The translations under genes were made by a program, and so were the position numbers. From Euleptes europaea (lineage: Eukaryota; Chordata; Lepidosauria; Squamata; Sphaerodactylidae), in contig NC_079321.1 of assembly GCF_029931775.1 (NCBI RefSeq), positions 12,482,501-12,546,500 of the forward strand: a stretch of 64,000 nt of DNA, in the 5' to 3' direction. Positions 1 through 12,900 of the stretch are shown piece after piece (within the stretch, counting starts at the first letter, position 1; the number at the start of each line of letters is the position of its first letter). The notes beneath the pieces are model-generated. The model saw nothing but the letters and a program-made list of their open reading frames with translations. It searched no databases and was not told where the DNA came from.

Positions 1-1330
1 TATATTAAAAGCTGAAGGAAACCAGTTTGCATAAGTCAGCAAGCAGATTTTCAGGCCTCCCTCCCATATTTACAGAAGGTTCCCCCTCCCGCCCCCTTAT
101 TCTGAAGTGGATTCCGGAACACCTGTTAGAGTACTTACGAAGCATCTTTAGTCAAAACTAGGTAGTGTACTGGTCTAAAAGGCCAATGCCTCTCCTTCCC
201 TGTGTAAAGAGGGGGAAGATGAGAACAGGAAACAGCAGGCAAGGAAGTGGATTCAAAGTGATGAGGAATAAAAAGAGTAAACAAACTGCTGAATTAAAAA
301 CTAATTGGAGAATGTGAGGATAAGCAAAATTTTGAGCCTGGTTTTGAAAAATGTCTCTTGTGCCCTCTGCTGGTAAAGAACTAAATCTAGAGGAGCAAGG
401 AAAGCAGATTTTACAAGTGGCTTGTCCAACGGTTTCTAACATCTGGATTTGTTTGTGAGGCTACTGGAATGTTACTGTACAATTTTTTAAAAATTGCTAT
501 GAAGCTGACATGCCGTTACTCTTTCCTGTCGTATTTACAGTCCAGGATTTGCAAAACCATAGGAACCTCTTACACAGCTGGGAATGGGGGAGGGTAAGGT
601 CCAGGCAAATCCTTTAGCTGTGGCAATTTGTGTAATAGAAGCAGTATTTGGAGGCTCCACCAAAACTAATTACAAGATGTGGCCATTGCAAATGGGAGGT
701 CTCTCGAACAGAACATAAAAACTGAAGGACTGAGTCAATCACAGTTCTTACAAGTAAAATGAGGCTGCAGTCTTTTCCTGGGAGTAAGCCTCATTGACTT
801 AAAAAAAGGACTGCCTTTTGAGTTGATCTGCTTAGGATCGTTCTCTAGGTCTGGAATGACAACCCCTGGGACTAGAAGGAGTGCTCTATGCCTGGAAAGC
901 TGTTCCAGGGAGTGGAATTGAAACTGTCCCTGGAAATTGTGCAGTGATTCCGGAATTACCTCTGCAAGCACCCTTCTCACCCATTCTTTCTTGATATTTG
1001 TATGGACTGCCTTATTTTCCATTAAGTATATAGCCTTCCTACCCCTTCAGTTTTCTTTGTTCTTCCACCACTATCTGTCTGCTTCCCTCTTCTCTTTGTT
1101 CTTCTATCATGCCCGGCTTGTGCCCGCTTCCTTCTACCATGTTGGCCACAGGCCCCCACCCCCATTCATGAAATCCTTACCCTAGTTGATGTTTACTTTC
1201 ACACGCAAGGTTAGTATATAGCATTATCATTTTCATTTATAGCCAGCCTTTCTCATTGAGACTCAAGGTAGATTACAAAAGCCAATCAGTCAGATAAACT
1301 ACATTCCTCTCTCCTCTTATAGAAGTGGGC
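1..1330. other. Intergenic stretch, no gene recognised
   Basis: No coding exon, RNA gene or clear repeat could be recognised. The open frames here are short, lie on both strands and show no family motif. It is the upstream flank of POFUT2; what lies beyond the window edge is unknown. Confidence 0.5.
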
Positions 1331-1335
1331 CTGAT

Positions 1336-1975
1336 CACTCCTAAAAAAGGATATTGCAGAGCTTGAGAAGGTGCAGAAAAGAGCAACCAAAATGATCAGA
1401 GAACTAGAGCAACTGCCCTATCAGGAGCAGTTAAAACGCTTAGGGCTGTTTAGCTTGGAAAGAAGGCGGTTAAGGGGAGACATGATAGAGGTCTTTAAAA
1501 GTATGCATGGTACGGAGAAAGTCTACAGGGAGAAGCTTTTCTCCCTCTCATATTGCTAGAACGCGGGGTCATCTGCTGAAGCTGGGGGTGAGAGATTCAA
1601 AACTGATAAAAGGAAGTATTTCTTCACACAACACATAGTAAAATTGTGGAACTCCCTGCCCCGGGATGTGGTGATGGCTGCCAACTTGGAAGGCTTGAAG
1701 AGGGGAGTGGACGTGTTCATAGAGGAGAGGGCTATCCATGGCTACTAATCAAAATGGATGCTAGTCATGATGCATACCTCTTCTCTCCAGGATCAGAGGA
1801 GCATGCTTATTGTATTAGGTGTTGTGGAACACAGGCAGGGTGGTGCTGCTGCAGTCGTCTTGTTTGTGGGCTTCCTAGAGGCATCTGGTTGGCCACTGTG
1901 TGAACAGGATGCTGGACTTGATGGACCTTGGTCTGATCCAGCATGGCCTTTTTATGTTCTTATGACCTGAGCTGT
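1336..1975 (+). mobile_element. CR1-type LINE, 3' end
   Basis: The frame from 1371 reads RATKMIRELEQLPYQEQLK followed by LGLFSLERRRLRGDMIEVFK, the usual carboxyl end of CR1 reverse-transcriptase ORF2. After it comes the 3' untranslated segment, ending near 'GATCCAGCATGGCCTTTTTATGTTCTTATGA'-like sequence. The copy is 5'-truncated, as most CR1 copies are. The same tail recurs in this window at 2990-3545 (minus) and 45440-45580 (plus). Confidence 0.85.
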
Positions 1976-2457
1976 TCTGTTATATTACTGTTCTAGTTCC
2001 TTATATTGAGCCAAGTTGTTGGTCCATTTTTCCCAGAGTACCTCCTGCCAGCACTTCTTTAGTATCTCTGGTCTCCTAAAGGTGCTCCTGAGTCTGCTTT
2101 TACCTTCTCTCCCCTCAGCTCCCTAGACCACCTCTTCTGTACACACGCTTTGCCCCACACTGTTAACTAGGGCAGTGACTCATCAAACTTTCGCCATGTA
2201 ATATCTATTGAACCGAATAAGTTTAAAAATGTCTCGAATGCACATGCTTTTTGCAAATGAAATACATTGGCACTTCTGTGGCTGCTGACAGTAGACAAGG
2301 TGTGAAATATTATCCCTAATTGCAAGAGTGCCGTGCGGTCTTCCAAAGTGAAGATGGCCCCCTGGGCACATTGGCCATCTGCAGGTAACTTTGGTAGTGA
2401 CGAAAAGTAATGTCTTTCTCTAGCTTTACATCTACAGCCTTCCAAAAACAGTTGCTA

Positions 2458-2977
2458 TATGGCAGCATGGTGTAGTGGTTAAGAGCAGTCGTTTGGAGCT
2501 AGGGTTGCCAGGTCCGTCTTCGCCACCAGTGGGAGGTTTTTGGGGCGGAGCCTGAGGAGGGCAGGGTTTGGGAGCGGAGGGACTTCAATGCCATAGAGTC
2601 CAATGGCCAAAGCGGCTATTTTCTCCAGGTGAACTGATCTCTATCGGCGGGAAAACAGTTGTAACAGCGGGAGGTTTACAGCTGGTACCTGGAGGTTGGC
2701 AACCCTATTTGGAGCAGTGGAGTCTGAGCTGGAGAATCCGGGTTTGATACCCCATTCCTCCTCATGAGCGGCCAAGGCTAATCTGGTGAACTGGATTTGT
2801 TTCGCCACTCCTCCACATGAAGCCAGCTGGGTGACCTTGGGCTAGTCACAGCTCTCTCAGCCCAACCCACATCGCACGGTGTCTGTCATGGGGAGAGGAA
2901 GGTGATTGTAAGCCGGTCTGATTCTTCCTTAAGTGGTAGAGAAAGTCGGCATATAAAAACCCACTCTTCTTCTGAAA
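2458..2977 (+). mobile_element. tRNA-derived SINE, split by a hAT MITE
   Basis: It starts with the tRNA-like head 'CATGGTGTAGTGGTTAAGAG' and continues with the box-B-like 'GGTTTGATACCCC', the core 'GGTGACCTTGGGCTAGTCAC' and the tail 'AGAAAGTCGGCATATAAAAA'. It ends in a CTT-rich run. The head is interrupted at 2500-2707 by a separate DNA transposon. Other copies of the family are at 7617, 14308, 17594, 20369 and 58619. Confidence 0.85.
2500..2707. mobile_element. hAT-type MITE inside a SINE
   Basis: A 208-bp element with terminal inverted repeats TAGGGTTGCCA and TGGCAACCCTA. It is flanked by a perfect 8-bp target duplication, TTTGGAGC (2492-2499 and 2708-2715). An 8-bp duplication is the hAT signature. 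Removing the element and one duplication restores the SINE head. It has no coding capacity, so it would have been moved in trans. Confidence 0.88.
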
Positions 2978-2989
2978 TGTCCAGAAATA

Positions 2990-3545
2990 AGAACATAAAG
3001 TCCAGCAGTCTGTTCACACAGTGGCCAACCAGGTGCCTCTAGGAAGCCACAAACAAGACGACTGCAGCAGCACCATCCTGCCTGTGTTCCACCACACCCA
3101 ATGTAATAGGCATGCTCCTCTGATACTAGAGAGAATAGGTATGCAGCACGACTAGTATCCATTTTAACTAATAGCCATGAATACCCCTTTCCTCCATGAA
3201 CATGTCCACTCCCCTCTTAAAGCCTTCCAAGTTAAGAACATAAGAAAAGCCATGCTGGATCAGACCAAGGCCCATCAAGTCCAGCAGTCTGTTCACAGTG
3301 GCCAACCAGGTGCCTCTAGGAAGCCCACAAGCAAGACGACTGCAGCAGCACCATCCTGCCTGTGCTCCACCGCACCCAAAATAATAGGCATGCTCCTCTG
3401 ATCCTGGAGGGAATCGGTCTGCATCATGACCAGTATCCATTTTTACTAGTAGCCATGAATACCTCTCCTCCATGAATATGTCCACTCCCCTCTTAAAGCC
3501 CTCCAAGCTGGCAGCCATCACCACATCCTGGCAGCCATCATACAC
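2990..3545 (-). mobile_element. Two adjacent CR1 3' UTR fragments
   Basis: Two head-to-tail copies, about 2990-3232 and 3235-3545, carry the same CR1 3' segment on the minus strand. It can be recognised by 'CAGCAGTCTGTTCACA', 'GTGGCCAACCAGGTGCC' and 'CTCCATGAACATGTCCACTC' on the plus strand. The second copy begins again at 'AAGAACATAAGAAAAGCC'. Either a local duplication or two insertions would explain this. Short open frames here are repeat translations. Confidence 0.8.
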
Positions 3546-3824
3546 GCAACACTGCTATTCCGGACCGGGGACGGCATTCTCCCGCGCCTGACATTTCTTT
3601 ATTTCTTTGCTTTTTTTAATGCCTTTAAAAAAAAAAAAAAAAAAAAACAACGCCCGAAACTCGCCGCGCCCGTCTGGGAAGGCCGCGCAGGGCCTCGCTT
3701 TCCCTCCGGGGCGCCGCTCCTCGGCTGGCCAATGGCAGGCCCGCGGGGGCGTTCTCGCCGCGTCGAGGCCGGCCGAGCGAGGGGCGCGGGGCTGCGGCCT
3801 TCCCCCTCGCCCGGAGCTTCGCAG

Positions 3825-3970
3825 ATGGCGGCGGGAGGCCTCCGAGGCCGCCTCCTCCTCCTCCTCGGCGTCGCCGCCCTCGCCCAGCCGCCCCGGGAGG
3901 CCTTCCGGGCGGGCCACAGCGCCCCCTTCTCCTCGCTGCCCGCCGCTGCTTCGGCGGCGCCTCACAGACG
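3825..3970 (+). CDS. POFUT2: POFUT2 exon 1
   Basis: Residues 1-48 plus two bases of codon 49. The start ATG at 3825-3827 is chosen because a leucine-rich signal peptide follows at once ([20 protein letters not shown]). The in-frame ATG at 3732 would put 31 Arg/Gly-rich residues before it. The start context has G at +4 but C at -3. The donor is ACG|GTGAGG. The mature amino-terminal segment is poorly conserved, so this exon rests on splice phase, the signal peptide and the CpG island. Confidence 0.88.
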
Positions 3971-6900
3971 GTGAGGAGGGGGGGGGAAAGCGGGGAGGCC
4001 TGAGGCAACGGCTGAGCAACGGCTGCACTCCCTCAGGCGGGAAGGGAGCCGGGGTGGGGGAAGGGCGAGGGAGGGAGGGAGGGGAGGCCGGCGGTTCTCT
4101 GCGCTGGCTCCGTCCCCGGGAGAGGAGGAGAGGAGGGGGGGAAGCGAGGAGGCCTGAGGCAACGGCTGAGCAACGGCTTTCCTCAGGCGGGAAGGGAACC
4201 GGGGTGGGGGAGGGGCAGAGGAGGGAGGGGAGGCCAACGGTTCTCTGCGCTGGCTCCGTCCCCGGGGCCCTTTCCCCGCATCGCCTGAGGCGATGCGGGG
4301 AAAGGGCCCCGGGGACGGAGCCAGCGCAGAGAACCGCCGGCCTCCCCTCCCCTCCCCTCCCCTCCCTCAGTATTGTGCGCGCGGGCGGACGCCCTTTCCA
4401 TCCTGAGCCCCGCCTAACGTCCCTCGCCCTCCCTCTCCGGAGCCGCGTTCACACGTGACTCCCCGCCCGACACGCGCCGCGCCGTTGAGGACCGCGGCCG
4501 TTGCTCTGCCCGGGCGACGTTCGGGCTTCTTGGTTAGGAGCTGGGGCAGGCCCTTGGCGCGCGGCAGGTTTCGCCTTGGGGTTGAAGGTGCCCCGGTTGC
4601 CTTATAGAGTCCAACGAAGACAACTAGGAGGAGGCTAAAGAGAGCCACAGTTCTTTATTTAGCTAAACGCAGACCCTGGGGGTGAAATAACCCACAAAGA
4701 AGATGGGCAGAGTTACTCCCCAGAGGAAACAAAGGAAAGTCAGGATCGTTTTTGCATTCGCATGGGGCAGGCCCATGGCTGCTGGCAAGCAGATTGATAC
4801 ACAAAAGCAGCAATGCACATTAAATGTCCACTTCACTCTCACTAGCACAGCCATAGATATTGGCCGAAGGCTGTCTCTAAGCAAGTTCTAGGTCTTGTGA
4901 TCTTCGTAACCAGAAACCACATTCCTGCAGATGAAGGTAATTCAGAGCTCTCTACTGGTGAGAGGCCGTACCAGGCACAGAGAGCATGATTTCTTGGTTC
5001 GTGGCTCCCGGATGCCGACTTCCCCAAAGCTTCCGCGTGTGTGCGTATGAATACATAGTTGTTCTAAACCTGCCCTTATATCTGGGCGTTACAGGGTCAG
5101 GGCCGGATTTAGGTTCGACGAGGCCCTAAGCTATCGAAGGCAACGGGGCCCTTTATATGTCCAGCTGTCCTTGGCCAACAACAAATTGCCGCTGTTTTTT
5201 GTGTGTTGAAAATATGCTATATGGTAATTTATGGACCTAATAGGTATCTAAAGCCATTTGCGCATAACAAAATAGGTATTTTATCAAAGTAATTGTTGAA
5301 CTGAAATACACTTATTTTAGGGAGCAGGCGGGGCCCATTACTTACATCATAGGAGCCTACACAACACGAAACACTGTTGCTGTATGTCGGTTTTATTTTA
5401 TTTGTTTTATATTTTGGAAATGTACATCCAGGTTTTTTTCCCTGTAAATTTTTTGGGGGCCCCCAAGAGAGTGGGGGCCCTAAGCTATAGGTTGTTTAGC
5501 TTATATGTAAATCCGGCACTGCTTGGGGTTGCCACTCTCTAGATGCGCGTTTTCCCCATCCGAACTCTCAAAACTCCAGAATCAGCCCCCACCCCCGGGC
5601 AGAGTTTTGAGAATTCACCTGGAGAAAATCTAGAGAGTGGCAAAACCTCCTGGGCATAAACGGCCACAGTCTTTGGTACAATTTCTGGTTCCTGCCGTGG
5701 TAATCACGGCTCCCTTATAGCCCGTCCAGGCAGGTTTAGGATGTGTGTGTGTGTGTGTGTGTGAAATGATTTTTTGTATAACAATAACTGGTTAGCCTCC
5801 ATCCTCTCTTCCATCCCCGCTTCGTGTAAGTCCGTCTAGTTCAAGATGCTGTTTCTGAATCGCACCCTTTCTGAGATAAAGGGTGCTTTCACACATCCTG
5901 AACAATGCACTTTCAATCCGCTTTCATGCACTTCAATCGATCGTTTGCAAGTGGATTTTACTCGCACAGTAAAATCCAGCTGCAAAGTGGATTGAAAGTG
6001 TTTTATTCAGGATGTGCGAAAGCTCCCAAATACAAGTGGATCCCTTGTGAGAGTACATGTTATTAAAAGCCCTTCTTTTTTCTTTTTCTTTTTTGTTTTA
6101 AGGGTTTGGAAGCCTTTGTTTTAAAGTTCTCAGTCTGTTTGGAAGTGGGACCCACCGCACCTACTGCACTTGTCATGATTCACTTCTACGCTGAAACTGG
6201 CAAAGATAACTCTTGGCTGGCTTCTCCCTCCCTAACGTGAAACAGCAGTTATCACTGAGCATATTCATATTTTGTGTTTGTTTGTTTTTTGCTTCATATG
6301 TATTAGCCTTCCAGAGCAAGAGGTTGCATTTCTTGCCCGTTTCACACACACTGCTGACGCAAACCCAAATTTGCCTTCAAGCCTCTCACCGTTCCTCTTC
6401 TTCCTCCTCCCTCCTGGTGTAGCGACCCACCTGCAAAAGGGGGCCTGGGCCACTTTTCAGTGTGACAAAAAGTGCCGAAATGTAAGGTTCTTGCCTCAAC
6501 TTCTATGCCATGAAAGCAGTAAAAATGCTCTACAGCCCCCTGTACTGGGTTCACTTACAGTCCTGGTATTAAGCACCCAGACTTGCTCTCGGTCTTCTTC
6601 CTCTGAATACTGGGGGTGACATCTAAACCTGGGTTCAGTGTTTTTAGATGCTGTACTTTTCACTTTGATAACCAATACTGTGCAAAGCTTATCTTAAATT
6701 ACAGAGCCGAATCTTGTGCACGTTTAATCAGATCCAAAAGCAGTGAAATAAATCAGAAGTCTAGTGGGACCTTAAAGACTAACAAAGTGTAGACCTCACT
6801 TCCAGAGATGCGTCTGACTCATAAAGCTGATCTAGGAATCAATTTTGTCTGACTCATAAAGCTAATGTAGGAATCAATTTTGTTAGACTTTAAGGTGCCA

Positions 6901-9900
6901 CTAGTCTTTTGTTATATTTTGCCGCAACAGACATGGCTACCCCTCTGCAACAGAGCTATTCAAGATTGCTAAATCGTATTAAAACATTGCTGGTCCTGTG
7001 AATTCTATAGGTTTAATTAATTCATTTTAAACCCATGTTCATTGATGAATGCTGGACTCCACCTTTGTATGCTGAATTTAAATCAATAAGTTTGTAGATC
7101 TGCAAAGCCAAGTAATTTTATTTCCTTTGTTATTTCCAGGTATCTTTTGTATGATGTAAATCCACCTGAAGGTTTCAACCTTCGTAGAGATGTCTATATT
7201 CGAATTGCCTCTCTTATAAAGACTTTGTCAAAAAGCGAAGCTTGGGTATTGGTTTTACCACCCTGGGGACGTCTCTATCACTGGCAGAGCCCTGATATAC
7301 ATCAGGTCCGAATTCCATGGTTCGAATTTTTTGATGTTCCAAGCCTCAATAAAAACATACCTGTAATTGAGTATGAGCAGTTTCTTGCAGGTAAAATATA
7401 CGATAAAATAATCTGTGTTGTTACATCTTGAGGGCATTTCACTTCAGGTTTTTTTGTATGGGCACATAAAATTGCCCATTTTCTTTCAAGCCCTTTTACT
7501 GATATTTACTTGCCCTACTTTCAAAGTGCAGCTCAGTAAAAAGAATAAAGACGTAGATTTTGTTGAACAGTGTTTTATTTGTTTATTTTTAAATTGTTTG
7601 CCGCCTTTCTACCTTGAGAGCCAGCATGATGTAGTGGTTAAGAACTGTGGTTTGTAGCGGTGGAGTCTGACCTGGAGAACCGGGTTTGATTCCCCACTCC
7701 TCCATGTGAGCGGTGGAGGCTAATCTGGTTGGTTCTTGTAGGTTATCCGGGCTGTGTAACCGTGGTCTTGGAATTTTCTTTCCTTTTCTTTCCTTGGAAT
7801 TTTCTTTCCTAATCTGGTTGATCTGGATTGGTTTCCCCACTCCTACACACGAAGCCAGCTGGGTGACCTTGGGCAAGTCATTCTCTCTCAGCCTCACCCA
7901 CCTCACAGGGTGTCTGTTGTGGGGAGGGGAAGGGAAGGTGATTGAAAGCCGGTTTGATTCTCCCTTAAGTGGCAGAGAAAGTCGGCATATAAAAACCAAC
8001 TCTTCTTCTTCTTCTTGTGGAACTCAAGACGGCTTACAGTGTAAATAAAACAATTATAAAAATCCTTAAGGTAAAGGTCCCCTGTGCAGGCACTGGGTCA
8101 TTCCTGACCCATGGGGTGACATCACATCCCAACATTTACTAGGCAGACTTTGTTTACGGGGTGGTTTGCCAGTGCCTTCCCCAGTCATCTTCCCTTTACC
8201 CACATAGAAGACTACAATTTAAAATCTCCAGTTAGGACTGCCAATAAAGAAAAATTAGTCAAATGCAAAAAGGCCACGAAGAAGCAACTCAACACATGTT
8301 TAATAGGAAGTACATTTTAATTTATTAACCAATCTACTATGTTTATCGCATTCTTTTTCTGAGAAGCTCAGAGCAGCGTTCATTTTCCTCCCATCCTCAT
8401 TTTATCTTTATCTGTGAGTTAGGGTAGGCTGAGAGAGTGGGTCCAGCCAAAGATCACCCGAGTATGCTCCCTGGCAGAGTAGAAATATATACTTTAATTT
8501 CCCTCATCTTTGTCCAACACCTACCACTATGTAATGAGAGAGAGAGAGAGAGAGAATTTGCTTAAGTGCAAATAAACCAATCAGCATGTGCATATGAGTT
8601 ATAACTGATATAGCAAGATAAGGCAAATCTCAACTCATAACCTCTGTTAAAAAGCAGTTAATCTAACTATTTGTGACTGTTTCAGTTAACTGTTCCAGAT
8701 GAAAGTAACTCTAAGCAAACAAAGTTTATTGACAGTTGAAAAATGCTGGAAGTCTCGGTTAGCTGGCAAACTCAACAAGAAAAGATCAGTGATATCAGAG
8801 CTACCGCTACTCCTATACCACCCCTACTCCTTAATGTATTTTAGATAGAATCATAGAAAGAGTTGGAAGGGACCACCAGGGTCATCTAGTCCAACTCCCT
8901 CAACAATGCAGGAAATTCACAACTACCACTCACCGCACACCCTCAGTGACCCCTACTCAATGCCCAGAAGATGCCCAAGCTGCCCTCTTTCACATCATCT
9001 GCTTAAGGTCATAGAATCAGCATTGCTGATAGATGGCCATCTAACCGAAAAACCTCCAGGGAAGGAGCACTTGCCACCTCCCGAGGAAGCCTGTCCCACT
9101 GAGGAACCGCTCTAACTGTTAGAAAATTAGTCCTAATGTATAGTATGCAACTTTAATTTAACACTCTCCAGATTATTGTTTCCAGAAAGTACAATGACCC
9201 CATTTAGAATACTGGCACTCCAGTGTTTTTTCTTGCAGCTACCTTTCCAGTGTCTTTACCTATACAGTTTGGACTAGTTTAGAAATATTGATGTATTTGA
9301 TTTCAGTTCAGGTTACCCTCAGAAATTTGTGGCATGTATATTTGAACTCGAGTCTGCCAGCCTTAATCCAATGCTCTGATCGTTATACCACACCGACTAG
9401 CTGTACTTTTACGATATCAAATCAGATTTATATATATAAATGCTGTAGCTGGGTGCTAACATTTGTTTGATTGTTCTACAGAATCAGGTGGACCTTTTAT
9501 TGAGCAGATATACGTGCTGCAAAACTACGCTGAAGGATGGAAAGAGGGGACTTGGGAGGAGAAAATAGATGAAAGGCCATGCCTTGATCAGCCCACATAT
9601 TCAATGGACAGACATAAATACTACAGGTAATTTCCTGAAATAGTAATTGCATTTAAATAGTTCTTTTCTTACTTAATCAGTGAACCTTGCAGTAGCCCCT
9701 CTCAGTGCAGTGAAGTACAACGCAGTTGAAAATTGGTGATAATTAATGGTGGTGGTAACTTGCTAGATAGGTGATACATCCTTTAATGATCTGCAGGGGA
9801 GTTCAATACTAGAGTGACAAAGCTTATAGATAAATTTGCATACTACACTGATAGTCCTGTTGCATTAAACAGATGTGCTTGCATGGGTTGTTCAGGTTTT

Positions 9901-12900
9901 TTCCCATTCAATAATCCCTTCCCAACTGCATTTTTGATCTCATGGGGAATGAACACAAGAGGCTTTCTTGTATCAGGTTTATAGTTACCAAGTTCCAAAG
10001 ATGCTTCCAGCATTCAAGAGTTTCAAAAGGTTGTCCAAAAGGTTTCTCCAAGCAGGTCAGCTTGACCAAAGTTTCCCCCTCAAGGGCCAAAATCAAATGG
10101 GTTGTGATGCAGCCAGCACAGCTCTCCTGCTGTACCCCAAAGCATGCATAGTTTTCTCAAGGTTTGGTTTGTCCTTATATTCATTTTCTCAGTGGCATGA
10201 GCTCATAGAGGCCAATTGAGAAAACGCAAGCACTTAGCTGTTAATTAATCGCTTGGTCAGAATTGCTGACTCACTCAGAGATGTGTTCAGGTGAGGAAGC
10301 CTGCAGAACTACCTGCACCTGGACATTGTCATGATGGCTGACCATTTAATTACCATGGCAATGCACGGCCTTGCATTCCAAAAAGGGGAAAGGTTAACTA
10401 GCACCAGCTGGGGCTTACTCCCTCCACAGAAGCAGTTTTCAAAAGGAAACTTATTTTGCTGGTCTAAAATCCCAATAACACAAAATTCATAGGCCTCCCA
10501 GGCCTGAACCAAAAAATCATGCAATCCAAGAAATTGAGAGACCTCAACTTCTTGACATTGTCATATCTTGTAATCTGCTTACTGATTGACCCCGGCTTTA
10601 CACCAATCTTTCCCAAAATGTTACAGAAAAACCAATTTGGGAAAAATCACAGGAACAACAGGGAAAATCCAGGAGGTGCTCAGAAGCACCATGATGCTGT
10701 GGGGAAATGGGGGTGGGGAAACGGGGGTGGGGGTGGGGACGACACACTTCCTGATAGCATCCAAGCCAGGGTAAAGAACCCATGTTTAAGTGACATCAAT
10801 CCCACTTTTCTCCGCAGTGGGAACTCTAAAGTTGCTTCCACACTGGCTCAATGTTTTGTCTTTACTGCTAATGGAAATTGTGTTTTGTTTAGACAATACC
10901 AAGTTATGCATGACAACTGATTAATGATTTTCAACTTGTAGGGGATGGTTCTGGGGCTATGAGGAAACACGAGGCCTTAACCTGTCCTGCTTATCTGTCC
11001 AAGGTTCCGCTTCCATCATAGCTCCTCTTCTTTTGAATACTTCAGCTCGGTAAGACACAATCTGCTAATTTTTATCTTGGCTTTTTGCAAGTTCACTTTC
11101 TGATCTATAGAAAGGAGATCTTGTAATCTCTGATTATGATGAGTTTGGATTATGATAAATACGAATGAATATGTCCTTGGAAATATTACATTTCTTATGG
11201 GTTGAAATCCTTTCACATGGGCCACCCAGCAAGGATTCTACTTTGTCAGTTAACTTTGCTGGTGCTGATCATCTACTGACATCTTGCTGTGCATGAATAT
11301 TGAACATAGATGCACACAGTTTTGGTTCCTTATGGCAGCACCCTAAAAAGATTACCTCGTCCTAAAAAGATTGCCTCCTCATCTAGTATCAACTAGTTCT
11401 TTCTTGTTGGGGAAAAAAAAACAACCCTGCCACTTAGTTGGCAAAGAGGAGATCACCCCGTGGTCTGACCCACTGTCAGGAGAACAGGTAGGATAATTTG
11501 CAGGTAAAGCACGGTATACACTTCCAGTTAACGAGTGTGTCGTTTGTATGATGTCCAATCAGGAGAAGTCAGTACTGGATATGGGAAAACCTATCTATTC
11601 TAATTCTCCCCATCCAGTTGTACTTTAAAAATGGTCAAACTCTCCCCAGTTTTCCTGTCTCCTTGCTTTGCATGGGAAATGGTTGACTTCCCAAGAGTCA
11701 GTGATCATTTTGCAAAGGAAGATGTTTTACTTTTTCCGATAGGTCAGTGATGCTAGACAGAGCAGAAAACCTTCTACATGACCACTATGCTGGCAAAGAC
11801 TATTGGGATGTGAGTATTTATCCAGGGGTATTTCCAGACTATTGATTTGGTTTGAATACGAATTTGCTACAGCTATTTTTGTCACTGGTGATTTGACAAC
11901 ATTTCCCTCCTGGTCAGCAGTGGGGTCTCCCACTGACTTGTCGTTGAGTGCAGTTGTCATTTCAGATGGTTGGGAATTCCACAAAAGACTTTGTTCCAAT
12001 GGGAATTAGTCATTTATGGCGATTTGCAGCATCTGAGACTATGGCCTCTGCCATAGTTTGACATTGGCACGCCTGGCTTCAGTCCACTCCTCTGTCAGCA
12101 GATACAAGAACCTGCATGGGGGGGGAACCTCCCTTTTGACACAATCTCAAAACATTAGTAGAGAAACAGTTCTTTGACCTACAGTGTATTCCAGAAGGCT
12201 CCCAAATCTAGAGTATATCAGGAAATGCTCAGTGAACTCATTCCTGTGAGGTAGCAGGGTTAGTTCCTTGCGACAAAACAAAAGGGCATCTTGCGGAACC
12301 TCACAGTTTCCCTTTGTGCATCTGACGAAATGGGGTCTAGCCCGCAAAAGCTTTTGCTTTGTTAAAACTGTTAATCTTTAAGGTACCCGTAAGAGTCGGA
12401 TAAATACAGAAGTGGCTAAAACTCCAAGCAAGTGGCAAATGCCAAAATGGCTCCTGGGACTGTGCTTCCCTAGAAGTCTCCAGCCGTGCACATTTGAAAC
12501 TACCGCTGGGTCCTTCCTAAAATAATTCTTGGCATTTTGATCGGTTCATCGACAGAAATATTTTCATTTTTCCTGTCAGTCTCGTCGAAGCATGGTATTT
12601 GCTAAGCACTTGCGTGTGGTGGGAGACCTGTGTAGAGAAAAATATCTTAATTCCACCGATGAGAAGGACAGGACGCAGTACGCCGAAGACTGGACAAAGA
12701 TGAAGGTAAAATGGGCAATTCGGTTCTCTTTGCTTGGATTGCCCTCCCGCTTGCGGGCTGGAGTCGTTTTGGCTCCGTGTGAGGCTTCTCCGATGGGAAT
12801 GAGTTTTAAAGTGTGAGGCAGGAAATAAACTTCTCATCTGCTTCGCTCAAGTAATTGTTTTTGCATCACTTCATGTCATAGCATCATAGAGTTGGATGGG

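Larger units (their letters stand above)
3650..4640 (+). promoter_or_regulatory. CpG island promoter of POFUT2
   Basis: A sharp change from AT-rich to very GC- and CpG-rich sequence covers POFUT2 exon 1 and the first 0.7 kb of intron 1. No TATA box is evident upstream of the start codon, as usual for housekeeping CpG-island promoters. The transcription start was not determined. A run of 20 A lies just upstream at 3628-3647. Long open frames on both strands here follow from base composition and are not genes. Confidence 0.75.

Noticed and set aside
2458-2540. tRNA gene
   Set aside because: The tRNA-like head belongs to a SINE with a core and tail and does not fold as a functional tRNA; the same applies at 7617 and 60713.
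3732-3974. Upstream in-frame ATG for POFUT2
   Set aside because: It would add 31 low-complexity residues before the signal peptide. The ATG at 3825 places the signal peptide at the amino terminus, as in human.
3607-4458. 283-codon open frame on the plus strand across the CpG island
   Set aside because: It runs through a poly(A) run, exon 1 in another frame and intron 1. Its Arg/Gly/Pro/Ser composition is that of translated GC-rich DNA, and long frames also occur on the opposite strand.
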